Shown in pieces: positions 41,889-52,130 of a DNA stretch of 64,000 nt. Below the pieces are notes generated by a model, which worked only from the letters and a program-made list of their open reading frames with translations, was not told the origin of the DNA and did no database searches. Within the stretch, counting starts at the first letter, position 1; each line of letters opens with the position of its first letter. The stretch is from Haloferax mediterranei ATCC 33500 (lineage in GTDB: Archaea; Halobacteriota; Halobacteria; Halobacteriales; Haloferacaceae): NCBI RefSeq assembly GCF_000306765.2, contig NC_017941.2:434001-498000 (forward strand), written 5' to 3'. Position numbers and translations under genes: made by a program.

Positions 41889-42857
41889 ATGAGTTATCAC
41901 GTCGTGCTCAGTGACTTTCATATGGTAGACCCAGCGCACCAGCGTCGGGTCCTCGGCGACGTTGCCGAGGTAACCGTCGCCGAGCTCGGGTCGGAAGCTG
42001 CACTGGTCGAAGCGTGCCGTGACGTCGATGCAGACGCCGTCGTCACTGACATCAACACGCCAGTCACCGCCGATTCGCTCGCCGAACTCGACCTGCAGGT
42101 CGTCGCTCGTGCGGCCGTCGGCTTCGACAACATCGACGTGGACGCGGCCGCAGAGCACGGCGTCGTCGTCACCAACGTCCCCGCCTACTGTACCGACGAG
42201 GTCGCAACCCACAGCGTCGCTCTTCTGTTGTCGTGCATTCGTGCGACGCCTTCGTACGACCGCGCGGTTCGCGCCGGCGACTGGCCCGCGACGCCCGGGC
42301 GCGACCTCCATCGCATGATGGGCCGGACGCTCGGATTTCTCTCGTTCGGAGCCATCGCCCAGCGAACCGCAGAACTGTGTTCGGGATTCGGCCTCGACTT
42401 CGTCGCCTACGACCCGTACGTCGGCGACGACGTTCTCGACGAGTACGGCGTCGAGCGCGTCTCGCTCGACGAACTCTACGACCGGGCCGACTATCTCTCG
42501 GTCAATGCTCCGGCGACACCGGAGACGCGCGGCATGGTCGATTCGGACGCCTTCGATGCGCTCTCCGACGACGCTATCGTCGTGAACACCGGACGCGGCG
42601 AGGTCATCGACGAGGACGCGCTCGTGGATGCCCTCCGCGAGGGTGACATTGCGGCGGCCGGACTCGATGTCTTCGAGAAAGAACCGCTCGCTGCGGACTC
42701 GCCACTACGCGAACTGGAAAACGCCGTTCTCTCGCCTCACGCCGCGTGGTGTTCGGTCGAAGCCAAAGCCGAGGTGAACGAACAGACCGCCTCGGACATC
42801 AAGCGCGTTTTCGCGGGCGAAGAACCGACTGCGAAGGTCGAACCGGAGTGGGACTGA
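41889..42857 (+). CDS. D-2-hydroxyacid dehydrogenase, CtBP-like
   Basis: 322 aa. The family catalytic residues are in place: Arg in VVNTGRGEVIDEDALVDALREG, Glu in AGLDVFEKEPL, and His in LSPHAAWCS. The nucleotide-binding loop reads TLGFLSFGAIAQR, so the usual GxGxxG is S-x-G-x-x-A; cofactor binding may be altered. The C-terminal-binding-protein subgroup of this superfamily is the closest recalled match, and the substrate is not identifiable. The gene is monocistronic. Confidence 0.87.
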   Translation: MSYHVVLSDFHMVDPAHQRRVLGDVAEVTVAELGSEAALVEACRDVDADAVVTDINTPVTADSLAELDLQVVARAAVGFDNIDVDAAAEHGVVVTNVPAYCTDEVATHSVALLLSCIRATPSYDRAVRAGDWPATPGRDLHRMMGRTLGFLSFGAIAQRTAELCSGFGLDFVAYDPYVGDDVLDEYGVERVSLDELYDRADYLSVNAPATPETRGMVDSDAFDALSDDAIVVNTGRGEVIDEDALVDALREGDIAAAGLDVFEKEPLAADSPLRELENAVLSPHAAWCSVEAKAEVNEQTASDIKRVFAGEEPTAKVEPEWD

Positions 42858-42881
42858 CCCTGCGCAGTGTTTGACTCGCTC

Positions 42882-43565
42882 TCAGCAGTAGGTCTCGCGC
42901 ATCGTTTCGGCGAACAACCCGTTTCTGTCGAACGCGATGGCGACGAGGATGAACTCCGCATCCAGCGGGCGTAAGACGAACACCTCACGGGGTGCGTCGG
43001 GTATCTCGGGCGTTTCCGAGCCGTCGGCGTCCGGGGACTCGGTGCTAGCTTCACTGCCGAGTCGGTCGAGAAGCGGGTCGAGCGGGAGGACGCCATCGCT
43101 GAACTCGTCGAACAGGTCGCGAGCGCCCGGTTGTTTGGCAAAGGCGTAGAGGACTGCGTTCGGGTCGCCGTCGGTGCCGTACGTGACGCGAGAGCCAATC
43201 GCCTCACCGTCGGCGGTCGCTCGCCACGTCTCTCGGGCGGCCTCGAACAGGTCCGTTGCGGCCCCGATAAAGCGGAACCGCGTTCGGTCGACGAGCGACA
43301 CATCGGCGAATCGCGGGTCGCCGTCTTCCCACATTACGGTCGCTTCGACCTCGTTTCCGGATTCGAGCGACGAGACGGTCTCTGCGAGGTCGCCGTCGTA
43401 CCCGGTCCGTGGTACGTAGGTCGGAGAAAACGCATCGTCAACGTCGACTGCGACGGTCGGGTCGGCCCAGTCGACGGGTTCTCCGGGGAGTTCGAGCAAG
43501 AGGAGTTCATCTCGCTTGCGCGGGCTTCGGTAGACCCTGAATCGACCGACCGTCGTAACCTCCAT
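42882..43565 (-). CDS. Uncharacterised haloarchaeal protein (DUF6663-like)
   Basis: 227 aa from the ATG at 43565 (MEVTTVGRFRVYRSPRKRDELLLLELPG). The N-terminal half is beta-rich. A helical middle (FEAARETWRATADGEAIGSRVTYG) is followed by an acidic linker, then FVLRPLDAEFILVAIAFDRNGLFAETMRETYC at the end. The family label DUF6663 is from memory. It lies downstream of nhaC, in the same direction, with a 74-bp gap. Confidence 0.72.
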   Translation of the reverse strand: MEVTTVGRFRVYRSPRKRDELLLLELPGEPVDWADPTVAVDVDDAFSPTYVPRTGYDGDLAETVSSLESGNEVEATVMWEDGDPRFADVSLVDRTRFRFIGAATDLFEAARETWRATADGEAIGSRVTYGTDGDPNAVLYAFAKQPGARDLFDEFSDGVLPLDPLLDRLGSEASTESPDADGSETPEIPDAPREVFVLRPLDAEFILVAIAFDRNGLFAETMRETYC

Positions 43566-43639
43566 ACCTGCGGGTACTGGGCGAATCAAAATACGCCTGC
43601 CGGTCCAGAAAGAGCCAACGAGTGGCTCGACTTCGTCGG

Positions 43640-45124
43640 TCAGTCGTCGTCGTCAGCGAACGACGCAACCGCACCGCGAAGTCCGGCCTGTGTGTCGGAA
43701 CCTTGTTCACTGATGCGCCACCCGGTGATTCCCATCAGCACGAGGATGAGCGGCGACAGGAACCCGAGGAAGTAGTAGGGGGCGTACTGGAGCGTCGGAA
43801 CGCCGAGCACGTCGGCCATGTACGCGCCGCCGGTCCCCCACGGGATGAGGGCGCTCGTCGTCGTCCCGGCGGATTCGATGGCCCGAGAGAGGTTTCTGCT
43901 TTCGAGGTCGAACTCGTCGTACAGGCCGCGGAGGCTCATTCCGGGAACGACGAGGCTCATGTACTGGTCGGCCGCGATGGCGTTCATCGCCAGCGACGAG
44001 GTGGCCGTCCCGATGGTCAGAGACGTAACCGAGGTAAGAATCCGCCGCAGGTTGTGGGCGATGACGGCGATACAGCCGGTCCGTTCGAGGATGCCGCCGA
44101 GTGACAGCGACGCGAGGATGACGGTCATCGTCCACGACGACCCGAGCAACCCGCCGGATTCGAGCAACGAATCGACCGTTTCGACGCCTGTCGACGGCGA
44201 CGTGCCCGCGAAGGCGACGTTCCACGTGTTGACGAAGGTATCGATGGTGACAGGACCCTGAACGAATAGTTGAGTGAGCGTCCCGACGACGACACCCGCG
44301 ATGATGGACGGAAGCGCGGGGTAGCCACGGAGCGCGAGCACGAACGTGACGACGAGCGGAGCGAACACCAGCGGCGTCACGGTGTAGGTGCTGTCGATGG
44401 CCGTCTGAATCTGCGCGATACGTCCAACTGGGATGTTCCCGCTGGCCGTGAGTCCGAGTGCGGTGTACGCCACGAGCGAGATGACGAGCGCGATGCTCGT
44501 CCCGACGCGCATCGTCCGAACGTGGGTCATCAGGTCCGTGTTCGTGACGGCGGCGGCGAGGTTCGTCGTGTCCGAAAACGGCGAAACCTTGTCGCCGGTG
44601 TACGCACCCGTCAGGACGGCACCGGCGGTCATCGCATCGGGCATTCCGAGACCCGAACCGATACCGATGAAGGCCACACCGAGCGTCGCCGCGGTGGTCC
44701 ACGACGACCCGATGGCGAAGGTGACGATTGCCGAAAGCAACGTCGCAACGGGCAAGAACACCTCCGGCGAGAGGAGGTCGAGCCCGTAGTAGATGAGCGC
44801 GGGAATCGTCCCCGCCGCGGTCCACGTCGAGATGAGCATGTAGACGACGAGGAGAATGAGCAGTGCAGACATCCCCATGTTGATGCCGTCACGGATTCCC
44901 TCCGAGAGCCGAGACCACGACAGTCCCAACCAGTACCGGCCCACCAGCCCGGTGAATATGATACCCCACAGAAGCGGCAGTTGCGGGTCAAGGCCAAGCC
45001 AAATGACCCCGACACTCAAGAAGACGAGCATCCCGAGAACGGGAACGACCGCCTGCTGAAGAGAGGGCCGTTCGTCCTCTGGTATGTCATCGAATGTCAG
45101 CGGTTCGAACGATAATGTCCCCAT
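43640..45124 (-). CDS. nhaC: NhaC-family Na+/H+ antiporter
   Basis: 494 aa with about twelve membrane helices. NhaC-type features are FAIGSSWTTAATLGVAFIGIGSGLG, GAVLTGAYTGDKVSPFSDTTNLAAAVTNTDL and the late ALIPWGTGGAYMADVLGV. It exchanges Na+ for H+ across the membrane for pH and sodium balance. The region 45125-45230 upstream is strongly AT-rich and presumably carries its promoter. Confidence 0.93.
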   Translation of the reverse strand: MGTLSFEPLTFDDIPEDERPSLQQAVVPVLGMLVFLSVGVIWLGLDPQLPLLWGIIFTGLVGRYWLGLSWSRLSEGIRDGINMGMSALLILLVVYMLISTWTAAGTIPALIYYGLDLLSPEVFLPVATLLSAIVTFAIGSSWTTAATLGVAFIGIGSGLGMPDAMTAGAVLTGAYTGDKVSPFSDTTNLAAAVTNTDLMTHVRTMRVGTSIALVISLVAYTALGLTASGNIPVGRIAQIQTAIDSTYTVTPLVFAPLVVTFVLALRGYPALPSIIAGVVVGTLTQLFVQGPVTIDTFVNTWNVAFAGTSPSTGVETVDSLLESGGLLGSSWTMTVILASLSLGGILERTGCIAVIAHNLRRILTSVTSLTIGTATSSLAMNAIAADQYMSLVVPGMSLRGLYDEFDLESRNLSRAIESAGTTTSALIPWGTGGAYMADVLGVPTLQYAPYYFLGFLSPLILVLMGITGWRISEQGSDTQAGLRGAVASFADDDD

Positions 45125-45230
45125 TACTGGGACAATTTATCACCGTTCCTAATTTCAATCTATCTGTTTGGCAAAAGGGAATAATAATTACTAATATATT
45201 TTGTTCAATTATGCTGACATAGCGTGGGAC

Positions 45231-46187
45231 TCACCGCGAGATTCCCTCACCCTCCTCGCTGACGACTCGTTCGATGTCTTCGGGAGTGACGACGGCGATA
45301 TCGCCTTCGAGGGTCCGTTTGAGCGACGCTGTCGCGGACGCCCACTGAAGCGATTCGGCGACGTCGCCTCCGGCGAGATACTTCGCGAGATAGCCGCCGA
45401 CGAAGGCATCTCCGGTTCCGATAGCGTCGTGGGTTTCTGCCTCGTAGACGCCTTGTTCGTACACGTCGCCGTCCGAGAGAGCAAGCGACCCTGTCGCGCC
45501 GCGAGTGACGACGACCGTTTCGAAGTCGTAGTCCGCGGCGAGTCCGCGGGCGATAGATTCGGCGTCGCCGTCGCGTCCGAGGACGTTCTCGGCGTCTCGC
45601 TGTGCGGCGAAGAGCACGTCAATCGAGTCGAACAGGTCGCGGTACGCTTCTGCGGCCTCTTCGGGCGACCAGAGTTTTGCCCGATAGTTCAGGTCGAAGG
45701 CGGTCGTTGTGCCGGCCGATTGGGCCGCTGCGAGCACGTCTGCCGTGGTCGCCCGGAGCGTCTCGGAGAGTGCAGGCGTGATTCCGCTGGTGTAGCACAC
45801 CGCTGCGTCGCGGACGGCGTCGAGGTCGACTTCGTTCGTCTCCAGCGTCGTCACGGCGGCGTCGGCGCGGTCGTAGATGACGTTGGTCGGGCGGGGCGCG
45901 ACGCCGTGTTCGAGGTAGTAGAGGCCCTGCCGGTGGTCGTCATCCCAGACGACTCCCTCCGTATCGACGCCGTGACTTCGGAGTTCGCCGACGACGCGCC
46001 GACCGAGCGGCGAGTCGGGGAGCTTTGAGAACCATGCGGCATCGCGGCCGAGGCGGGCCGCGGCGACGGCGACATTGCTCTCCGCCCCGCCAGCCTGTAC
46101 TTCGAATTCGCGGGCGGTTTCGAGTCGCTCGCCACGCGGCGGCGACAGGCGAAGCATCGTCTCGCCGAAGGTCACGAGTGCTGTCAT
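45231..46187 (-). CDS. kdgK: 2-keto-3-deoxygluconate kinase (PfkB family)
   Basis: 318 aa. PfkB motifs are present: [23 protein letters not shown] near the N-terminus and [21 protein letters not shown] with the catalytic Asp near the C-terminus. LNYRAKLW and [12 protein letters not shown] in the middle match bacterial and haloarchaeal KDG kinases. The enzyme phosphorylates KDG in the semi-phosphorylated Entner-Doudoroff pathway, the main glucose route of Haloferax. It is co-directional with nhaC but separated by an AT-rich gap. Confidence 0.9.
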   Translation of the reverse strand: MTALVTFGETMLRLSPPRGERLETAREFEVQAGGAESNVAVAAARLGRDAAWFSKLPDSPLGRRVVGELRSHGVDTEGVVWDDDHRQGLYYLEHGVAPRPTNVIYDRADAAVTTLETNEVDLDAVRDAAVCYTSGITPALSETLRATTADVLAAAQSAGTTTAFDLNYRAKLWSPEEAAEAYRDLFDSIDVLFAAQRDAENVLGRDGDAESIARGLAADYDFETVVVTRGATGSLALSDGDVYEQGVYEAETHDAIGTGDAFVGGYLAKYLAGGDVAESLQWASATASLKRTLEGDIAVVTPEDIERVVSEEGEGISR

Positions 46188-46282
46188 GGACGGCCGTTCG
46201 CGGGCGCGATATAAACCTCCGGCGTTGCCGTCGAATGCAGCGACTGCTGGCGGTTCGGGACGTCAGGACTTCCCCGACAGTA

Positions 46283-46675
46283 TCAGGCCGTCGTGAGTGG
46301 AGACTCGTTCCCCAGCACCCGACTGGCGGCCATCACTATCGCGGGGCCGGTCATTCCGATGGCGACCATCGTCAGGTCGCGGACCGGGCCAGTCATGATT
46401 TCCAAGACAAACGCGTTGTACAGGGAAATGCCGGCGAAGGCGGCGTAGGAAGCCGCCAAGACCGCGTTGGTCAGTCGGTCGTCCGAGTTGCGGTCAGAAC
46501 GGATTCTCCGACCGGCGACGAAGATGACCGGACCGACTGCGGCGCCAGCCGTGATTAGGAGGGCATCCACCATCCAGCGCTCCCGGAACTCGATGGCGAT
46601 TGTGGCGGCGAGCGCCACCACGAAAACTGCGAGGGAGACCACTATCAGGGAGGGATTCAGGGCATCGTTTCGCAT
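46283..46675 (-). CDS. Small four-helix membrane protein
   Basis: 130 aa. The four hydrophobic segments are SLIVVSLAVFVVALAATIAI, ALLITAGAAVGPVIFVAG, AVLAASYAAFAGISLYNAFVL and TMVAIGMTGPAIVMAAS. No charged catalytic residues or known signature are seen. It is upstream of kdgK on the same strand, with a 95-bp gap. Confidence 0.68.
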   Translation of the reverse strand: MRNDALNPSLIVVSLAVFVVALAATIAIEFRERWMVDALLITAGAAVGPVIFVAGRRIRSDRNSDDRLTNAVLAASYAAFAGISLYNAFVLEIMTGPVRDLTMVAIGMTGPAIVMAASRVLGNESPLTTA

Positions 46676-46798
46676 TACCCATACTTGTTGATATTACTAC
46701 ATTATGGTTGTGGACTGATGTGCGTGTGTAGCTGTTTTATTGTCACTGAATCCTCCTTTTGTTGCCACTGAATTCTCCTCGTCTGTTCGGCGCCCGAA

Positions 46799-47101
46799 TT
46801 AGGCCGACGTGAGCCGTCGAACGAGGTAGATAAACGAAATCGGGATACTCAGAAACGGGATAGCGATAAGATAGTACAGGGGAGACGGAATCCAGTTGGA
46901 CCGCTTTGCGAGCGAGATTCGGTCGAGGTGGAGCGCAACGGGTCCGACGATAACGGCGAGTGCAGTCCCGTAGAAGCGAATCGCGACTCCGGCGGCGTCG
47001 GCCCACGTCGGGACGCTCGGTCCCGTGGCGGCGGTAAAGAGATACGACACCACGAGGACGAGCGGCCCGAAGAGAATCCCAAGAAAGACGAGCGCGTTCA
47101 T
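46799..47101 (-). CDS. Small three-helix membrane protein
   Basis: 100 aa. The hydrophobic segments are NALVFLGILFGPLVLVVSYLFTA, GVAIRFYGTALAVIVGPVALHL and PLYYLIAIPFLSIPISFIYLV. Function and family are not recognised. It lies downstream of mutL on the same strand, with a 95-bp gap. Confidence 0.65.
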   Translation of the reverse strand: MNALVFLGILFGPLVLVVSYLFTAATGPSVPTWADAAGVAIRFYGTALAVIVGPVALHLDRISLAKRSNWIPSPLYYLIAIPFLSIPISFIYLVRRLTSA

Positions 47102-47196
47102 CAGTTCGACCCACTCGGTGGCCGGACTTCAATCCTCGCCGAGAGTATCGCCAGCGAGAATTGGGTCGTTGGTTCAGTCGTAGCTTGCCTCTCGCA

Positions 47197-49404
47197 TCAC
47201 TCTTCGGCGCGCCGGCCTCCGTGACCGGGGTAGTCGCGCTCGAACCGTGATTCGATTTCGTCCCGGTCGAACTCGATGACGACCGGTCGCCCGTGCGGGC
47301 AGGCGTAGGGATTCTCGCAGTCGTCGAGCGCCGACAAGAGGTCGAGCACCGACCCCTCGCGGAGCGACGTGTTGCCCGTAATCGACGGGTAACACGCGAG
47401 GTCGGCGAGGAGTTCGTCGGCGACGGCGTCGACCGTCTTCTGGCCGCCGTCGGCCTCCTCGCGGACGAACGCCGTCAGCGCGTCGCGGAGGAGTCCGGGG
47501 TCGAGCGCCGCGTCGAACACAGCCGGAACGGTTCGAACCGAGACGGTTCGCTCGCCGGTCCGTCCGGCGTGGAAGCCGACCTGCGCCAGCGCCTCGCGGT
47601 ACTCCTCGAACAGCGCCGCCTCACGGGCTGTCAGTTCCAGTTCGACCGGTTCGGCGAGTGCCTGTGTCGGCGTATCGCCTTCGACTTCGTTCTTCAGACG
47701 CTCGTAGTTCACCCGCTCGTCGGCGGCGTGCTGGTCCACGAGGACTAACCCCTCACTCGTCTCCGCGACGATGTAGGTGTCGAGCAGTTGGCCGAGGATG
47801 CGCATCGACGGCAGCGACTCGAATTCGGGTGTGAGGTTCGCTTCACCGCCCGAGAGGTCGCGCTGGGTTGTCGGGGCACTGATGCGCCCCGATGGCGACT
47901 GCGACGGAGTAGATTCGGTCGGCGGCGACGATTCGGATTCACCTGTCGACGGCGACGGTTCGGTTGCGGGTGTCGAATCGGTCGCGGAGGCCGACGACTC
48001 TGCGGGTCCGGTGTCGAGTGACGACTGCTCTGTCGCCTCCGGTCCCGGCGCAAGGTCGTACTTGCGGGGCGGTGTCGGCGGCGGTGACGTTTGGGAAGGC
48101 TGTGTTGCCGACGTGGTCGTCTCTCTAGTCGACGATTCCGGTTCAGGTGAATCGGTGGTGTCCGATTCCGACTGCTCGGAACTCGTCTTTCCTGCCTCTC
48201 GGGTCTTCCGTTCTTCCCGTCCCTCTCGCGCCGATTGTACATCTCTCGCGGTCGGGCGCTCCGTGTCACCTTGGTCGTCGGCCGGCCCGTGAACCTCGTG
48301 CGGGTCCGCGGATTCGACCACGGTGCCCGCGTCCGCTTCGTCTGGCTCGCCGGGTTCGATAGCCGCCTCGTCGGCCTTCGAGCGACCCCGCGGGGCCGAC
48401 GAGCGGACGAGTCCGTGATTCAACAGGGCGTCTTCGACCGCGTCGGTCACTTCGCGTTTGACCTCTGGTTCTTCGTCCCACCGAACTTCCATCTTGCGCG
48501 GGTGGACGTTCACGTCCACGGCGTCGGGTGCGACCTCGACGAAGAGCACCGCAAACGGGTAGCGGTCGGCGTCGAGTTGCCCGCCGTAGGCGTCGAGGAC
48601 GGCTTCCCGGAGCACTCGGTCCGTGACGTAGCGGTCGTTGACGAACGTCGAGAGGTAGTCGCGGGTACTGCGTGTCGTTTCGGGATGACTCACGAGACCG
48701 GAGACCGAGATACCGGGCGCGTCGTGCTCGACGGAAACCATCGACTCCGCGACTTCGCGGCCGTACACGGAGAGGACGGTCGATTGGAGGTCGTCTCGGC
48801 CCTCGGTGGCGAACACCTCTCGGTCGTCGTGTTCCAGCGAGACGGCCACGTCCGGGTTTGCGAGGGCGTAGTGGGTGACCACAGTATTCACGTGGTCGAA
48901 TTCGGTCGCCGTCGTCTTGAGGAACTTCCGCCGCGCGGGGGTGTTGTAGAACAAGTCTTCGACCTCCACGACGGTTCCCTCTGGACAGCCAGCGGGCCGA
49001 ACCTCCTCGACTTCGCCGCCTTCGTACCGGAGTTCGGTACCCACGTCGCCGCCGCGGGGCTTCGACCGAATAGTCATTCGCGAGACGGCACCGATAGTGT
49101 GGAGCGCCTCGCCGCGGAAACCAAGGGTTCCGATACCCGCTTCGAGGTCCTCGATGTCGCCGATTTTGCTCGTCGTGTGCTCGCGGACGGCGAGTTCGAG
49201 GTCCTCCTCGCTCATGCCGACGCCGTCGTCGCGGATGCGAACGCCCTCGACACCGCCGGAATCGACCGCGACGGAGACCCGCGTTGCATCCGCGTCGAGG
49301 CTGTTTTCGAACAGTTCTTTGACGACCGAAGCGGGACGTTCGACGACCTCACCGGCGGCAATTCGCTGGATGGTCTTCTCGTCGAGTTGGTAAATCTCCG
49401 TCAT
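47197..49404 (-). CDS. mutL: DNA mismatch repair protein MutL with endonuclease motif
   Basis: 735 aa, long for MutL because of a Ser/Thr/Pro/Glu-rich linker of about 200 residues (near 330-530). The GHKL ATPase has IAAGEVVERPASVVKELFENSLDA, DDGVGM and TLGFRGEAL. The C-terminal domain keeps the metal-dependent endonuclease motif in VDQHAADERVNYERL and the zinc-site ACPHGRPVV, so it should nick DNA. Its ATG overlaps the mutS stop (ATGA), giving a coupled mismatch repair operon. Confidence 0.96.
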   Translation of the reverse strand: MTEIYQLDEKTIQRIAAGEVVERPASVVKELFENSLDADATRVSVAVDSGGVEGVRIRDDGVGMSEEDLELAVREHTTSKIGDIEDLEAGIGTLGFRGEALHTIGAVSRMTIRSKPRGGDVGTELRYEGGEVEEVRPAGCPEGTVVEVEDLFYNTPARRKFLKTTATEFDHVNTVVTHYALANPDVAVSLEHDDREVFATEGRDDLQSTVLSVYGREVAESMVSVEHDAPGISVSGLVSHPETTRSTRDYLSTFVNDRYVTDRVLREAVLDAYGGQLDADRYPFAVLFVEVAPDAVDVNVHPRKMEVRWDEEPEVKREVTDAVEDALLNHGLVRSSAPRGRSKADEAAIEPGEPDEADAGTVVESADPHEVHGPADDQGDTERPTARDVQSAREGREERKTREAGKTSSEQSESDTTDSPEPESSTRETTTSATQPSQTSPPPTPPRKYDLAPGPEATEQSSLDTGPAESSASATDSTPATEPSPSTGESESSPPTESTPSQSPSGRISAPTTQRDLSGGEANLTPEFESLPSMRILGQLLDTYIVAETSEGLVLVDQHAADERVNYERLKNEVEGDTPTQALAEPVELELTAREAALFEEYREALAQVGFHAGRTGERTVSVRTVPAVFDAALDPGLLRDALTAFVREEADGGQKTVDAVADELLADLACYPSITGNTSLREGSVLDLLSALDDCENPYACPHGRPVVIEFDRDEIESRFERDYPGHGGRRAEE

Positions 49405-52130
49405 TCTTCATTCTCCAGTTTCGACTGCCACGCCTGCACCTTCGCCATCAAGTCGAGGGGTGATGTGGCATTCACGTCGGTCGATTGCAGTTCGTCGAGG
49501 ACGGCTTCGGTCTCGGGGTCGAGTTCGGGGCCGGGTTCGGAACCGGGTTCGAATTCGAGGCCGGAGTTGGCACCAATCTGTCCGTTTCCGGGTGCGCCAG
49601 CCGCCGAATCGTCTCGTGTCGAGTGTTCCATGGACCCGTTTGCGGGACTGCCGTCGCTTTCGGCGACTTTCATCTGTCCGCTTCCCACGTCGAAGACGGC
49701 CTGTACGGGTTCGGCCGACCCGGAGCCTTTCGCCTCGATGGCCTTCTCGTCGCGGAGTCGGTCGAGTACGTCGCCAGCGCGGTCTACGACGGGGCGCGGA
49801 ACCCCCGCGAGGTCGGCGACGTGAATCCCGTAACTCCGGTCTGTCGGGCCATCGACGACGGTTCGGAGGAACGTCACGTCACCATCTCGCTCGTCCGCGG
49901 CGACGTGGACGTTCGCCACGCGGTCGAGGTGGTCGGCGAGCGTCGTCAGTTCGTGGTAGTGAGTCGCAAAGAGCGTCTTCGCCTGCACCTCGTTGTGCAG
50001 ATACTCTGTCGCGGCCCACGCGATAGAGATTCCGTCGTAGGTTGCAGTCCCGCGGCCGACTTCGTCGAGGATAACGAGCGAATCTTCGGTCGCCGAGTGG
50101 AGGATGTTCGAGAGTTCCTGCATCTCGACCATAAACGTGGACCGACCCTGTGCGAGTTCGTCCAGCGCACCCACGCGGGTGTAAATGCCGTCGACGACGC
50201 CGATGGTCGCAGACCGGGCGGGGACGAAACTGCCGACCTGCGCGAGAAGCGTAATGAGCGCCGCTTGTCGCATGTAGGTCGATTTCCCGGACATGTTCGG
50301 TCCGGTGACGATGAGAAAGCCGCGCTCGCGGTCCATGTGCAGGTCGTTCGGGACGAACTCGGTCGTCGTCTCTACGACGGGGTGGCGACCGGCCTCGATG
50401 CGGAGCGGTCCGGCATCGGTGAGTTCCGGGCGGGTCCAGCCGTTTCCGGCGGCGTGGGTAGCGAGAGACGCTAGCGCGTCGACTTCGGCGATGGTTCGGC
50501 CCACGTCCTGCAGCAGTTCGGCGTGTGCGGCGACTCGCTCGCGGAGGTCCTGAAAGAGTTCGTACTCCAAATCGCCGCGGGCTTCTTCGAGTCGAAGCAC
50601 CTCGCGCTCTTTTTCCTCTAACTCCTCGGTGACGAATCGCTTCGAGTTCTTGAGCGTCTTTATCTGCCGGTAGTGCTCCGGTACCTGGTCGGCGACGGAC
50701 TTCCCGACCTGAATGTAGTAGCCGTCCGTCTTGTTCCGGTCGACCGTGACGTGTGAAAGCCCGTGTTGGCGCTTTTCGCGGTCGGCGAGGGTGTCGAGCC
50801 ACGACTTCGCGGATTCGTGTCGCTCGATGAGTCCGTCGAGTTCGTCGTCGTAGCCTTTCTGGAACAAGCCGCCTTGCGTGACCGTCTTCGGCGGGTCCTC
50901 GGCGAGCGCGTCGGCGAGTTCGGCTTGCAGTCCCGCCGCGGCATCCCCATCAGGCCGAGAAACGACTTCGGCAAGCGGTGAGTCGGCGAGTTCGGTTCCT
51001 TCGATGGCGTCGGTGAGCGCGGGGAGGACATCGAGCGTGTCGCGGACGGAAAGCAGGTCGTTCGCCCCTGCGCTTCCCGAGGCGGCGCGCGAGGCGAGTC
51101 GTTCGAGGTCGTAAGCCCCGTCAAGTACCTCTCGGACGCGCTCGCGGGCGAGAGCTGCGGACGCGAGCGACTGGACGGCGTCGAGTCGACGCGAAAGCTC
51201 ATCTCGGTCGCGTCGCGGGCGGGTGAGCCACTCGCGGAGCAGGCGACCGCCCGGCGAGGTGACGGTGTGGTCGATGGTGTCGAAAAGCGACCCCGAGCGG
51301 TCGCCGTGCATCGTCTCTGTGAGTTCGAGGTTCCGCTGGGTGGTCGCGTCGAGTTCGAGCAGGTCGCTCGGGTGGTACACCTGCAACCGCGTCATCGACC
51401 GCAGGACGCCAGCGCCCGTCTCTTCGACGTAGGCGAGAATGCCGCCCGCCGCGCGGGTTGCCAGTTCCGAGTCGAGACCGACGCTCTCGACGGTGGATTC
51501 GCCGAACTGTTCGCGGACGGCGTGGCGGGCACGCCCCGGTGCGAACGCTTCGGTCGAAAAGAGCGAGAAGGAGGCGTCCGTGGCCTCGCGCAGGCGCGAG
51601 AGCGTCTCGTCGTCGGTTCGGAGGTCGGGGCCGGGAAGGACCTCCACGGGTGCAAAGCGGTAGAGTTCGGCCGCGGCGTCGTCGACGGTCTTGGCTTCGG
51701 TGACGAGGAACTGCCCGGTCGTGATGTCGGCGAATGCGAGTCCAACACCGTCGCTGCCGGTCACGACGGCGGCGAGGAACTGCGCGTCGGCGCGCGAGGT
51801 TTCGAGGAGCGTGCCGGGTGTGACGACGCGCGTAATCTGTCGGCGGAGGTCACCCGATTCTGTCTCGTACTGGTCGGCGACGGCGACCCGGTAGCCACGC
51901 TCGACCAGCGCCTTGAGGTAGGGCGTCAGGTCGTTCAGTGGCACGCCCGCCATCGGGTACGACGACCCGTGCGACGACTTCTGGGACACTTTGAGGTCGA
52001 GTTCGCGTCCGACCGTCTCGGCGTCGTCAGCGAAAAACTCGTAGAAGTCACCGCACTGCATGGCGAGCAGGTCGGCGTCGGTCTCCTCTTTCAACGAGAG
52101 GAACTGTCCGACGATTCCCTGAGTAGTCAT
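49401..52130 (-). CDS. mutS: DNA mismatch repair protein MutS
   Basis: 909 aa. The mismatch-recognition domain near the N-terminus contains CGDFYEFFADDAETVG, equivalent to the Phe-x-Glu wedge. Lever and clamp helices follow. The ATPase has GPNMSGKSTYMRQAALI (Walker A), ILDEVGRGTATYDGISIAWA (Walker B/D-loop) and FATHYHELT. A low-complexity acidic region (FEPGSEPGPELDPETEA) precedes the C-terminal helices. First gene of the mutS-mutL operon. Confidence 0.96.
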   Translation of the reverse strand: MTTQGIVGQFLSLKEETDADLLAMQCGDFYEFFADDAETVGRELDLKVSQKSSHGSSYPMAGVPLNDLTPYLKALVERGYRVAVADQYETESGDLRRQITRVVTPGTLLETSRADAQFLAAVVTGSDGVGLAFADITTGQFLVTEAKTVDDAAAELYRFAPVEVLPGPDLRTDDETLSRLREATDASFSLFSTEAFAPGRARHAVREQFGESTVESVGLDSELATRAAGGILAYVEETGAGVLRSMTRLQVYHPSDLLELDATTQRNLELTETMHGDRSGSLFDTIDHTVTSPGGRLLREWLTRPRRDRDELSRRLDAVQSLASAALARERVREVLDGAYDLERLASRAASGSAGANDLLSVRDTLDVLPALTDAIEGTELADSPLAEVVSRPDGDAAAGLQAELADALAEDPPKTVTQGGLFQKGYDDELDGLIERHESAKSWLDTLADREKRQHGLSHVTVDRNKTDGYYIQVGKSVADQVPEHYRQIKTLKNSKRFVTEELEEKEREVLRLEEARGDLEYELFQDLRERVAAHAELLQDVGRTIAEVDALASLATHAAGNGWTRPELTDAGPLRIEAGRHPVVETTTEFVPNDLHMDRERGFLIVTGPNMSGKSTYMRQAALITLLAQVGSFVPARSATIGVVDGIYTRVGALDELAQGRSTFMVEMQELSNILHSATEDSLVILDEVGRGTATYDGISIAWAATEYLHNEVQAKTLFATHYHELTTLADHLDRVANVHVAADERDGDVTFLRTVVDGPTDRSYGIHVADLAGVPRPVVDRAGDVLDRLRDEKAIEAKGSGSAEPVQAVFDVGSGQMKVAESDGSPANGSMEHSTRDDSAAGAPGNGQIGANSGLEFEPGSEPGPELDPETEAVLDELQSTDVNATSPLDLMAKVQAWQSKLENEE

